From CAYUNA01 sp047629355 (GTDB lineage Bacteria > Bacteroidota > Bacteroidia > Chitinophagales > Saprospiraceae), in assembly GCA_047629355.1 (NCBI GenBank), contig JBLHWU010000207.1:1-10993 (forward strand): 10,993 nt of DNA. Direction: 5' to 3'. The translations under genes were made by a program, and so were the position numbers. Positions 1 to 5,848 of the stretch are shown piece after piece. Position 1 is the first letter of the stretch, and each line of letters opens with the position of its first letter. The notes beneath the pieces were generated by a model. That model worked only from the letters and a program-made list of their open reading frames with translations. It had not been told where the DNA came from and did no database searches.

Positions 1-406
1 AGAAAATAAAATAAAAGTACTGTTAAATTCTACCCTTAAAGAGGTGCAAGGAAAAGATATGTTAGAAAACGTAACGGTATTAAATACTAAAACACACCAT
101 GTCGAAAAGATTGATGTGGATTACTTAATGCCTCTTTTTGGATTGAGCCCTAAGTTAGGGCCAATAGCAGATTGGGGATTAAATATTGATAGAAACGCTA
201 TCGAAGTGAATATCGAAGATTATTCTACCAATGTGCCCGGTATTTATGCCATTGGGGATATTAACAACTATCAAAACAAATTGAAGTTGATTCTATGTGG
301 TTTTCACGAAGCGGCAATAATGGCACACAGCGCTTATAAATACCTACATCCGGGAGTAAAATATACGATGAAATATACTACGGTCAGTGGGGTAAATACT
401 TTTTAA
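1..406 (+). CDS. Ferredoxin-NADP reductase-like flavoprotein, 3' end (partial)
   Basis: This is the C-terminal part of a thioredoxin-reductase-fold FAD/NAD(P)H oxidoreductase. The frame is open to the left edge of the window, so the GTG at 44 is not the true start. Visible features are the FGLSPKLGPIADWGL stretch and the late FAD-binding block TNVPGIYAIGDINNY, followed by KLKLILCGFHEAAIMAH. These are typical of the TrxR-like ferredoxin-NADP+ reductases (YumC/type 2 FNR). No CxxC redox motif is present in the visible part, which agrees with FNR2 rather than thioredoxin reductase, although that motif would lie upstream. It ends 4 bp before a [2Fe-2S] ferredoxin gene, so the two could form a reductase-ferredoxin pair supplying electrons for Fe-S cluster work. 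The family call is firm; the partner assignment is inference. Confidence 0.85.
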   Translation, partial: ENKIKVLLNSTLKEVQGKDMLENVTVLNTKTHHVEKIDVDYLMPLFGLSPKLGPIADWGLNIDRNAIEVNIEDYSTNVPGIYAIGDINNYQNKLKLILCGFHEAAIMAHSAYKYLHPGVKYTMKYTTVSGVNTF

Positions 407-410
407 AAAA

Positions 411-731
411 ATGAAAAATAATGTAACGATAACGGTTATTAATAGCGAAGGAGAGATAATTCTTGAAGCACCCAATGATCTGGGTTTAAATCTGATGGAG
501 TTTTTAAAAGCAAGTGAGTACGAACAAATTCAGGGAACTTGCCTCGGAATTGCTTTGTGCGCAACCTGCCATGTAAGGGTGCTGGAGAGTTCCCCGCTTT
601 TGAATGAACAAATGGATGAGGAGTTTTTAATGCTCGAAACACTGCCTGTGAGTTTTGAAAATTCACGATTATCTTGTCAGATCCCCTTAAATAAAAATTT
701 AAATAAAATTTCAATTTCAATCCCAAATTAA
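411..731 (+). CDS. [2Fe-2S] ferredoxin, adrenodoxin/ISC type
   Basis: This is a small (106 aa) soluble electron carrier. Four cysteines at residues 44, 50, 53 and 89 give the spacing C-x5-C-x2-C-x35-C expected of vertebrate/ISC-type [2Fe-2S] ferredoxins (motif GTCLGIALCATCH). The length is normal for the family. The ATG follows the reductase stop codon by four bases, so the two are co-transcribed and probably translationally linked. The neighbours are a ferredoxin reductase upstream and Fe-S carrier (Mrp), Nfu and lipoyl synthase genes downstream. A role as electron donor in Fe-S cluster assembly or to LipA is therefore likely, but this comes from context only. Confidence 0.88.
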   Translation: MKNNVTITVINSEGEIILEAPNDLGLNLMEFLKASEYEQIQGTCLGIALCATCHVRVLESSPLLNEQMDEEFLMLETLPVSFENSRLSCQIPLNKNLNKISISIPN

Positions 732-742
732 ACTTTAAACTA

Positions 743-757
743 TTTAGTTAAACTAAA
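743..757. repeat. 15-bp palindrome ahead of the Mrp gene
   Basis: TTTAGTT and AACTAAA form perfect 7-bp arms around a single central A, in the 37-bp gap between the ferredoxin and Mrp genes. It could be an operator half-site pair or a small hairpin (TTTAG/CTAAA). No T-run follows, so it is not a classical terminator. AT-rich palindromes of this size do occur by chance. Confidence 0.35.
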
Positions 758-768
758 GGCCTCCAGAA

Positions 769-1866
769 ATGAATATTACAGTAGAACACGTTTTAGAAGC
801 ATTAAAAAATGTAGAAGACCCTGATTTAAAGAAAGATTTGGTAACGCTTGGTATGATCAAGGAGTTAGAAGTAGATGGTAAAAGCGTAAGTTTTACCGTA
901 GTGCTTACAACACCTGCCTGCCCAATGAAGGAAATGATTCATAAGGCTTGTGTGAATGCAGTTTTGCATTATGTAGATGAAGAAGCGAATGTAAATGTGA
1001 AAATGACATCCGATGTATCATCGCGGAAAAGCAGTGGCCCTTTGTTGCCAAACGTAAGAAATATTATTGGAGTAGCCTCTGGCAAAGGTGGCGTTGGAAA
1101 ATCAACAGTGGCTTCTAACTTAGCGCTGGCTTTGGTCAAGTTAGGCGCATCGGTGGGGTTGGTTGATGCCGATATTTATGGTCCCTCACAAGCTATTATG
1201 TTTGATGCAATGGATGCAAAGCCAATGACTAAGGAGATTGACGGTGTAAATAAAATGATCCCCATAGAGAGGTTTGGTGTCAAATTACTATCTATCGGAT
1301 TTTTTGTTGATACTTCCCAGGCCCTTGTATGGCGGGGACCAATGGCATCAAAAGCGGTTGTTCAATTGTTTCAAGAAGCACATTGGGGAAAGTTGGATTA
1401 TATGATTATTGATTTACCTCCCGGAACTGGTGACATTCATTTATCATTGGTTGGTGCCGTTCCTTTGAATGGGGTTGTGATTGTAAGTACTCCTCAACAT
1501 GTGGCATTGGCTGATGCGAAAAAGGGTGTTGGAATGTTTCAAATGCCATCAATAAATGTCCCTGTTTTAGGCATCGTAGAAAACATGTCTTATTTCAGTC
1601 CGCCAGACCAACCAGATAAAAAATATTATGTCTTTCGTAAAGACGGAGCAAAAAGACTTGCAGAAGAATTAGAAGTTCCACTATTAGGTGAAATACCACT
1701 GGTACAAAGTATTTGTGAAGCCGGTGATGAAGGTCGTCCAGCTGTACTGGATGACAATACACCACAAGAAGTTGCCTATATGGAAATGGCAAGAAAGGTG
1801 GCGCAACAAGTGTCCATACAAAATGCAAAAGTGCCAGTAGCTGAAGTGGCGGATGTTAAATGGTAA
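769..1866 (+). CDS. Mrp/ApbC/NBP35-type Fe-S cluster carrier ATPase
   Basis: This is a P-loop ATPase of the Mrp/NBP35 family that carries or transfers Fe-S clusters to apo-proteins in the cytosol. Residues 1-85 form an N-terminal MIP18/DUF59 domain (EDPDLKKDLVTLGMI and TTPACPMK are recognisable). The deviant Walker A motif GKGGVGKST lies at 105-113, DADIYGPS at 133-140, and the switch/Walker B-like DLPPGTGD at 215-222. Its 365 aa are the usual length for the DUF59-fused form. The C-terminal CPxC pair that bridges a cluster between monomers in many homologues is absent. The segment after ENMSYF reads SPPDQPDKKYYVFRKDG instead, which I recall as usual for Bacteroidota members. It sits between a [2Fe-2S] ferredoxin and an Nfu scaffold, which supports the Fe-S role. 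Confidence 0.92.
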   Translation: MNITVEHVLEALKNVEDPDLKKDLVTLGMIKELEVDGKSVSFTVVLTTPACPMKEMIHKACVNAVLHYVDEEANVNVKMTSDVSSRKSSGPLLPNVRNIIGVASGKGGVGKSTVASNLALALVKLGASVGLVDADIYGPSQAIMFDAMDAKPMTKEIDGVNKMIPIERFGVKLLSIGFFVDTSQALVWRGPMASKAVVQLFQEAHWGKLDYMIIDLPPGTGDIHLSLVGAVPLNGVVIVSTPQHVALADAKKGVGMFQMPSINVPVLGIVENMSYFSPPDQPDKKYYVFRKDGAKRLAEELEVPLLGEIPLVQSICEAGDEGRPAVLDDNTPQEVAYMEMARKVAQQVSIQNAKVPVAEVADVKW

Positions 1867-1921
1867 ATCAATAAAATAACGCCTGTATTTTTTCAACAAA
1901 AGCTTAAATAAATATAAAAAA

Positions 1922-2500
1922 ATGAACGCACCGATATCTATTTACACAGAAATGACGCCTAATCCTGTCACAATGAAATTTGTATTGAACTTTTTGTTGA
2001 TTGATGAGCAAGGCGAAAGCATTGAATTCCGTACAAGAGAAAAGGCAGCCATTTCTCCTCTTGCAAAAATAATATTTGAGCTCCCTTATGTCACTGGCGT
2101 TTTTATTACTTCTAATTTTATTACAATTACTAGAGATGAAAGCTGTGAATGGTTCGAGATTATGCCAGAAATTAAGGAACTAATTAAAGCAAAACTTGCT
2201 CTAAAGGAACCACTTCTTACTAGTGATTTTATTGAAGAAGCATCCGAAGTTCCTACAAACATTTCTGGGGATATTGAAAAAAAAATTATTTCGATTCTTG
2301 ATGAATATATTCGGCCCGCGGTTGAAGGAGATGGTGGTGCCATTCATTTCAAGTCTTTTGAAAACGGAGCAGTAACTGTAACGCTCAAAGGTGCTTGTCA
2401 CGGCTGCCCATCTACCAATACAACATTGAAAATGGGTGTTCAAAATTTGCTACGGGAGATGCTTCCTGAAGTAAAAAATGTAATTACAGAAACCGTATAA
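1922..2500 (+). CDS. NifU/Nfu-family Fe-S scaffold protein
   Basis: This 192-aa protein is a late-acting Fe-S carrier. Residues 1-95 resemble the Nfu N-terminal domain (YTEMTPNPVTMKFVLN at the start). Residues 115-192 are the NifU C-terminal domain, with RPAVEGDGGAIHF and the cluster-binding pair C159-H-G-C162 in KGACHGCPSTNTTLK. This Nfu_N plus NifU_C layout is that of Nfu1-type proteins. The gene ends 15 bp before the lipoyl synthase gene. Nfu proteins are known to help regenerate the auxiliary [4Fe-4S] cluster consumed by LipA, so the pairing makes functional sense. An AT-rich 55-bp gap separates it from Mrp; no terminator is visible there. Confidence 0.92.
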   Translation: MNAPISIYTEMTPNPVTMKFVLNFLLIDEQGESIEFRTREKAAISPLAKIIFELPYVTGVFITSNFITITRDESCEWFEIMPEIKELIKAKLALKEPLLTSDFIEEASEVPTNISGDIEKKIISILDEYIRPAVEGDGGAIHFKSFENGAVTVTLKGACHGCPSTNTTLKMGVQNLLREMLPEVKNVITETV

Positions 2501-2515
2501 ATTATTTTCAATAAA

Positions 2516-3394
2516 ATGTCAAATACTAACATTGAAATAGTAGAAGAGCCAAGGTTTAAAAAAAAGCCAGATTGGCTGAGGGTGAAATTACCAATAGGAA
2601 AAGAATATGCGAAGGTACGAGAGGTAGTATCAACCCATAAATTACATACTATCTGCGAAAGCGGCAGTTGTCCTAATATGGGTGAATGTTGGGGAGCAGG
2701 TACAGCCACATTTATGATTCTCGGAAATATATGTACCCGTTCCTGCGGATTTTGCAATGTGGCAACTGGCCGTCCTTTGCCTGTTGATTTAAAAGAACCC
2801 GAACGTATAGCAGAATCCGTAATGCTAATGAATATAAAACATTGCGTAATTACCTCTGTTGACCGCGATGATTTAAAAGATGGCGGCTCTATTATTTGGG
2901 TAGAAACAATTAATGCGATTCGCAGAGTGAGTCCGCAAACAAAATTTGAAACACTTATTCCAGATTTTCAAGGTAAGTGGGAAAACCTACAACGTATTGT
3001 AGATGCGCATCCAGATATCGTCTCTCATAATACGGAAACGGTTCGTAGATTAACAAAACAGGTTCGTGTCCAAGCAAAATATGATAGAAGCCTTGAGGTT
3101 TTGCAACGATTGAAAGATGCAGGAATGAAAACCAAATCGGGGATTATGCTTGGCTTAGGAGAAACCGAACAGGAGATTTATGAAACAATGGATGATCTGC
3201 GGGAAGTAGGCTGTGATGTATTAACAATAGGACAATACCTGCAACCAACAAAACAACATTTGCCAGTGATAGAATTTATTCCTCCCGAATTGTTTGCCAA
3301 ATATAAGCTGATAGGCCTTGAAAAAGGTTTTCATTATGTTGAAAGTGGTCCTATGGTCCGTTCTTCATATCATGCCGAAAAGCATGTTTTTTAA
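2516..3394 (+). CDS. lipA: Lipoyl synthase
   Basis: This radical SAM enzyme inserts two sulfur atoms at C6 and C8 of protein-bound octanoyl groups, completing lipoate on 2-oxoacid dehydrogenases and the glycine cleavage H protein. Both cluster motifs are complete. Cysteines 47, 52 and 58 (CESGSCPNMGEC) hold the auxiliary cluster that is consumed. Cysteines 73, 77 and 80 (CTRSCGFC) hold the radical SAM cluster. The C-terminal RSSYHA motif is at 282-287. The length of 292 aa is normal. It is the last gene of the Fe-S block, directly after Nfu, its expected cluster donor. Its final codons overlap a small hairpin followed by six T residues. Confidence 0.96.
   Translation: MSNTNIEIVEEPRFKKKPDWLRVKLPIGKEYAKVREVVSTHKLHTICESGSCPNMGECWGAGTATFMILGNICTRSCGFCNVATGRPLPVDLKEPERIAESVMLMNIKHCVITSVDRDDLKDGGSIIWVETINAIRRVSPQTKFETLIPDFQGKWENLQRIVDAHPDIVSHNTETVRRLTKQVRVQAKYDRSLEVLQRLKDAGMKTKSGIMLGLGETEQEIYETMDDLREVGCDVLTIGQYLQPTKQHLPVIEFIPPELFAKYKLIGLEKGFHYVESGPMVRSSYHAEKHVF
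3371..3392 (+). terminator. Possible intrinsic terminator at the end of lipA
   Basis: CATGC and GCATG form a 5-bp stem around a 6-nt loop (CGAAAA), followed by six T residues that run into the lipA stop codon. The stem is short, so strength is doubtful, but position and T-tract suit the end of the Fe-S/lipoyl operon. Confidence 0.45.
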
Positions 3395-3520
3395 CCAATG
3401 ATTTGTAATTAATGGGTCAGCGAATGATTTATAATCACGACTCCAAATTAAAAATTTTACAGAGTTTATTAAGGTTCTCTTTAAAACCTTGAATTTGTTT
3501 TAATCCTTAAATCTTGAACT
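3395..3520 (+). promoter_or_regulatory. Intergenic region with a hairpin upstream of the bacilliredoxin gene
   Basis: This 126-bp non-coding gap separates the lipA block from the bacilliredoxin gene and probably holds its promoter. An inverted repeat, AAGGTT (3471-3476) and AACCTT (3485-3490), has an 8-nt loop. A TTG-rich AT stretch follows up to the start codon. I could not identify a convincing pair of promoter boxes. Confidence 0.3.
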
Positions 3521-3931
3521 ATGTATCCAGAAAATTTAGTAATGCCAATGAAGGAAGAACTTACCTCTGTAGGTTTTGAAGACCTCCGCAACGCTGCGGA
3601 AGTAGATACTGCCGTTAACTCAAAAGGTACCGTGCTAGTAGTTGTTAATTCAGTTTGCGGATGTGCTGCTGGTGCAGCACGCCCAGGAGTAAAACTTTCA
3701 TTGCAGGCAACCAAGCGTCCTAACCGTATTACAACTGTGTTTGCGGGTTTTGACACTGAAGCCACTGAACAAGCACGCAAGCATTTTCTACCCTATCCTC
3801 CGTCATCACCTTGTGTAGGATTGTTCAAAGATGGAAAATTGGTTCATTTTATAGAACGCCACCATATTGAAGGAAGGTCGGGAGTGCTAATTGCCGATAA
3901 CCTAAAGGCCGCTTTTGAAGAGCATTGTTAA
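3521..3931 (+). CDS. BrxA/BrxB-family bacilliredoxin (CGC motif)
   Basis: This is a thioredoxin-fold thiol oxidoreductase of the YphP/YqiW (DUF1094) family. The start MYPENLVMPMKEELTSVGF and the active site VVNSVCGCAAGAARPG (C46-G-C48) are diagnostic. In Firmicutes these proteins remove bacillithiol from mixed disulfides, and Bacteroidota members are assumed to do the same. The 136 aa are near the family norm. The frame is intact and the gene appears functional. It is followed after 16 bp by the conserved Bacteroidota protein below. I recall these two as frequent neighbours, so they are probably co-transcribed. The redox-repair role fits beside Fe-S cluster genes. Confidence 0.92.
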   Translation: MYPENLVMPMKEELTSVGFEDLRNAAEVDTAVNSKGTVLVVVNSVCGCAAGAARPGVKLSLQATKRPNRITTVFAGFDTEATEQARKHFLPYPPSSPCVGLFKDGKLVHFIERHHIEGRSGVLIADNLKAAFEEHC

Positions 3932-3947
3932 CAATAAGGCTATAAAA

Positions 3948-4469
3948 ATGACTAATTTTAAAAATATGCCATTGCACTCACGGGTATGGATATACCAATC
4001 CATCCGTGAGTTTTCTGAAAATGAAATTGCTCAACTAAAAACGAAAGCAGAACGTTTTATTTCTGAGTGGACTTCGCACGGAAAAACGATGAGCGCTTGC
4101 ATTGAAATATTTTATAACCGTTTTATTATAGTATGTGTAGATGAAAAAACTATTTCCGCCAGCGGATGCGGAATTGACAAATCGGTAAAATTCATTCAGC
4201 AACTGGAATCCGACTTAGGCGAAAATACTTCTCTTCTGGACAGAATGAATGTTGCTTACAGACAAAATGCCCACCTGAATGGTAAAGTCGGGCAGGGGAA
4301 AATTATTTCTTGTCATATTTCTGAATTCAAAAATTTACTCACATTTCCGGAAGGCCAAAAAGGGATAACGGTATTCAATAATCTCGTAAATACGAAAGAA
4401 GAGTTAGAGCAAAATTGGGAAGTACCAATGGAAGAAAGTTGGCAATACGAAAAATTAAAATTAACATAG
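3948..4469 (+). CDS. Conserved Bacteroidota protein, often (mis)named 'ABC transporter ATPase'
   Basis: This 173-aa soluble protein of unknown function is recognised by HSRVWIYQSIREFSENEI, then SEWTSHGKTM, and ASGCGIDKSV. Databases commonly call it an ABC transporter ATPase, but I see no Walker A (GxxxxGKS/T), signature or Walker B motif, so that name is unsupported. I chose the ATG at 3948. An upstream in-frame TTG at 3915 would overlap the bacilliredoxin gene and has no obvious merit. It lies directly downstream of the bacilliredoxin. Its 3' end is close to full length (FNN..., VPMEESWQYEKLKLT). It overlaps the first codons of the degraded NADH dehydrogenase fragment that follows, which suggests the two were once translationally coupled or joined by rearrangement. 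Confidence 0.75.
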   Translation: MTNFKNMPLHSRVWIYQSIREFSENEIAQLKTKAERFISEWTSHGKTMSACIEIFYNRFIIVCVDEKTISASGCGIDKSVKFIQQLESDLGENTSLLDRMNVAYRQNAHLNGKVGQGKIISCHISEFKNLLTFPEGQKGITVFNNLVNTKEELEQNWEVPMEESWQYEKLKLT

Positions 4470-4586
4470 TTGTTATTGGAGGTGGTTTTGCTAGTTTACA
4501 ATTCATGTGAAATCTTGATATGAATGATTTTAGACAAATTAAATCACCGTCAATTTCAACCGTTATTTTATCAGGTTGCCACCGCT
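4451..4586 (+). pseudogene. 5' fragment of a type II NADH dehydrogenase (NDH-2)
   Basis: Translation in two frames recovers the start of an NDH-2 flavoprotein. The first frame (from 4451) gives KIKINIVVIGGGFASLQFM, then a TGA at 4508, then NLDMNDF. A frameshift near 4530 leads to ILDKLNHRQFQPLFYQVATA. The FAD dinucleotide motif VVIGGGFA and the QFQPLFYQVAT signature are hallmarks of NDH-2, which oxidises NADH with quinone at the membrane. Only about 45 of about 430 residues remain. At least one stop and one frameshift are present, and the rest is replaced by Tn3 transposase sequence from about 4587. It is clearly dead. The gene's original start codon is not obvious and may be lost in the overlap with the previous gene. 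Confidence 0.75.
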
Positions 4587-4949
4587 CATAGAGCCATCAA
4601 ATATTTAAATAAATAGGCCAAATAGGCCAATGGATTGACATTTGTTACCAACGAAATCATTGAATGTAATACATTATATATGAAAGTTGCCATTGATTAG
4701 CTCAAAAAGAAAGGGCATGTGATTGACCCAAAAGACTTGTCACATATTTCTCCGTGCAGGTTCAGACATCTTAACAAACATGGCAAACTTACATTCAATG
4801 TCAATCAGAATTGGAATCGAGACAAACTTCGCCCATTGAGGGACCATACAATCAAAAAAATGCTTAACGCTGTTTTCTGCACAAATACTTTTATGACCCC
4901 GTTTCAAAAAAAATATTTGCAGGATAAACTAGCAACCCTAAATATTTAA
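4587..4949 (+). pseudogene. Degraded 3' end of a Tn3-family transposase
   Basis: One frame from 4587 gives HRAIKYLNK, stop, AK, stop, ANGLTFVTNEIIECNTLYMKVAID, stop, LKKKGHVIDPKDLSHISPCR and RFRHLNKHGKLTF, ending NRDKLRPLRDH and a terminal tail. The pattern resembles the C-terminus of Tn3-family transposases (HRAIRY; LTxxTNxIxxxNTxYM; LSPxxxxHINxxGxYxF; LRPLRDP). The three in-frame stops are at 4614, 4623 and 4698. The last 76 codons from 4719 happen to be open but are not a separate gene. It is fused to the NDH-2 fragment in the same frame, consistent with an old insertion into that gene followed by deletion. It ends 21 bp before the riboswitch begins. The family call is by eye and moderate. 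Confidence 0.6.
4612..4629 (+). repeat. 9-bp tandem duplication (AATAGGCCA x2)
   Basis: Two perfect adjacent copies of AATAGGCCA lie within the dead Tn3 fragment. Because the unit is nine bases and carries a TAG, the duplication adds a second in-frame stop without changing frame. It is a local mark of decay. Confidence 0.7.
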
Positions 4950-4950
4950 G

Positions 4951-4958
4951 TAAATTTG
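4951..4958 (+). promoter_or_regulatory. Candidate Bacteroidota -7 promoter element (TAAATTTG)
   Basis: TAAATTTG matches the Bacteroidota -7 consensus TAnnTTTG. It lies 12 bp before the first paired base of the TPP riboswitch, so transcription would start just ahead of the aptamer, as expected. The nearest upstream TTTG (4916-4919) is about ten bases too far away to be a good -33 box. The call is therefore tentative. Confidence 0.35.
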
Positions 4959-4969
4959 AAAGAATAAAA

Positions 4970-5046
4970 AACACGGGGTGTTCTGAATATTCAGGACTGA
5001 GAAAATACCCGAAACCTGATTTGGATAATGCCAACGTAGGGATGTT
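4970..5046 (+). ncRNA. TPP (THI-box) riboswitch aptamer
   Basis: The sequence carries the conserved thi-box blocks in order: GGGGTG (4975-4980), CTGAGA (4997-5002), ACCCGAAACCTGAT (5007-5020), TGGATAATGCCA (5022-5033) and CGTAGGGA (5035-5042). P1 closes with AACA (4970-4973) against TGTT (5043-5046). The arm between GGGGTG and CTGAGA is a 6-bp hairpin (TTCTGA / TCAGGA, loop ATAT) that includes a 12-bp DNA palindrome. All invariant pyrimidine-binding and diphosphate-binding blocks look intact. TPP riboswitches lower expression of thiamine biosynthesis or transport genes when thiamine diphosphate is abundant. Here it precedes the methyltransferase operon, with an intrinsic terminator in between. 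Confidence 0.95.
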
Positions 5047-5073
5047 GACTTAGGATATTTTCTATTCCATTGT

Positions 5074-5114
5074 ACCATTCTATTAGCTTTCCACAAGAAT
5101 GGTTTTTAATTTTT
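5074..5114 (+). terminator. Riboswitch-controlled intrinsic terminator (expression platform)
   Basis: ACCATTCT (5074-5081) pairs with AGAATGGT (5096-5103) in a perfect 8-bp stem with a 14-nt loop, followed by a T-rich run (TTTTTAATTTTT, ending at 5114). It sits between the TPP aptamer and the ribosome binding site AAAGGA (5115-5120), which is eight bases before the methyltransferase ATG. TPP binding is therefore expected to favour premature termination. I did not work out the competing antiterminator pairing; a weak GGA/TCC hairpin exists at 5053-5069. Confidence 0.75.
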
Positions 5115-5128
5115 AAAGGAATTAAACA

Positions 5129-5848
5129 ATGGAAATAGAAAAAATAAATCATCAGCTCGTACCCGAAAAAACACAAACCTGGCAAGGAAGGCCAGAGTGG
5201 TTTTTTAATAGAAAACACACAGATACTTACGAAGAATACTACGAAGGTCCTTATAAGCGTGCCGAAGTTTGGCAGAAGAAAATTTTGGAACAACTCATTT
5301 CCAAGGACAAACGTGTAAATACATTACTTGAATTTGGTTGTGGCACAACACGGTTTACCAGATGGTGGAAAGATATTGGAATTGAAGCCACAGGTGGAGA
5401 TATTTCGCCATTTATGTTATCCCAAGCTGTGCATCGTTTTGATGGGGACCTTGTTATGGCAGATTCTCATTATCTGCCATTCAAAGAAAACACTTTCGAT
5501 GCTTTGGCCTTTATCACCACATTTGAATATTATAAGGACCCTGTGAAAGTTCTACGTGAAGCAGCCAGAGTTGGCAGACACGGTATTATTATGGGAATGA
5601 TGAACCGAAATACTCCGAAATTAATCAGACGAAGGACACAGCAGATCTTTGGTAAAAATGAATTTTATATTACAGCAACATTTTATACACCACAAAAATT
5701 GATAAAAACGATAGAAGAAGCCCTAAAAGGCAGGGATTACTCTATTGATTGGATGGCTACCGGACTTCCTAAATGGTTCCCAGTTCAAAAATGGAATTTA
5801 CCTATCGGAGACTTTTTTGGTCTGTACATCCAATTTAAAGACAAATAA
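5129..5848 (+). CDS. SAM-dependent class I methyltransferase, first gene of the TPP-riboswitch operon
   Basis: This 239-aa Rossmann-fold methyltransferase has motif I as LLEFGCGTTRFT (66-77), an acidic residue D91 at the end of strand 2 (GGDIS), and ADSHYLPFKENTFD (111-124) covering motifs II/III. The layout is that of the UbiE/Methyltransf_11 superfamily. An extra N-terminal region of about 60 residues rich in W, Y and charged residues precedes the fold. There is no signal peptide. AAAGGA eight bases upstream supports the start. Its TAA shares one base with the ATG of the next gene (TAATG). Substrate is unknown. The TPP riboswitch upstream and the ThiE-like gene downstream suggest a thiamine-related small molecule. 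A Trm112-like partner gene lies at the other end of the operon, and Trm112 proteins are known activators of methyltransferases. Confidence 0.85.
   Translation: MEIEKINHQLVPEKTQTWQGRPEWFFNRKHTDTYEEYYEGPYKRAEVWQKKILEQLISKDKRVNTLLEFGCGTTRFTRWWKDIGIEATGGDISPFMLSQAVHRFDGDLVMADSHYLPFKENTFDALAFITTFEYYKDPVKVLREAARVGRHGIIMGMMNRNTPKLIRRRTQQIFGKNEFYITATFYTPQKLIKTIEEALKGRDYSIDWMATGLPKWFPVQKWNLPIGDFFGLYIQFKDK

Noticed and set aside
4719..4949. A 76-codon open frame that could be taken as a small gene
   Set aside because: It is in frame with the upstream Tn3-like block and continues its C-terminal motif pattern (LSHISPCRFRHLNKHGKLTF, LRPLRDH). It is the last open piece of the transposase pseudogene.
4983..4994. 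CTGAATATTCAG, a perfect 12-bp palindrome that looks like a repressor operator
   Set aside because: It is fully explained as a hairpin arm of the TPP aptamer between GGGGTG and CTGAGA.
5049..5086. CTTAGGATATTTTC string that resembles an inner Tn3 end facing the left transposase fragment
   Set aside because: It lies inside the riboswitch expression platform. The spacing between CTTA and TTTTC differs by two bases from the candidate at 7970-8007, and no CCCC outer end follows. Probably chance.
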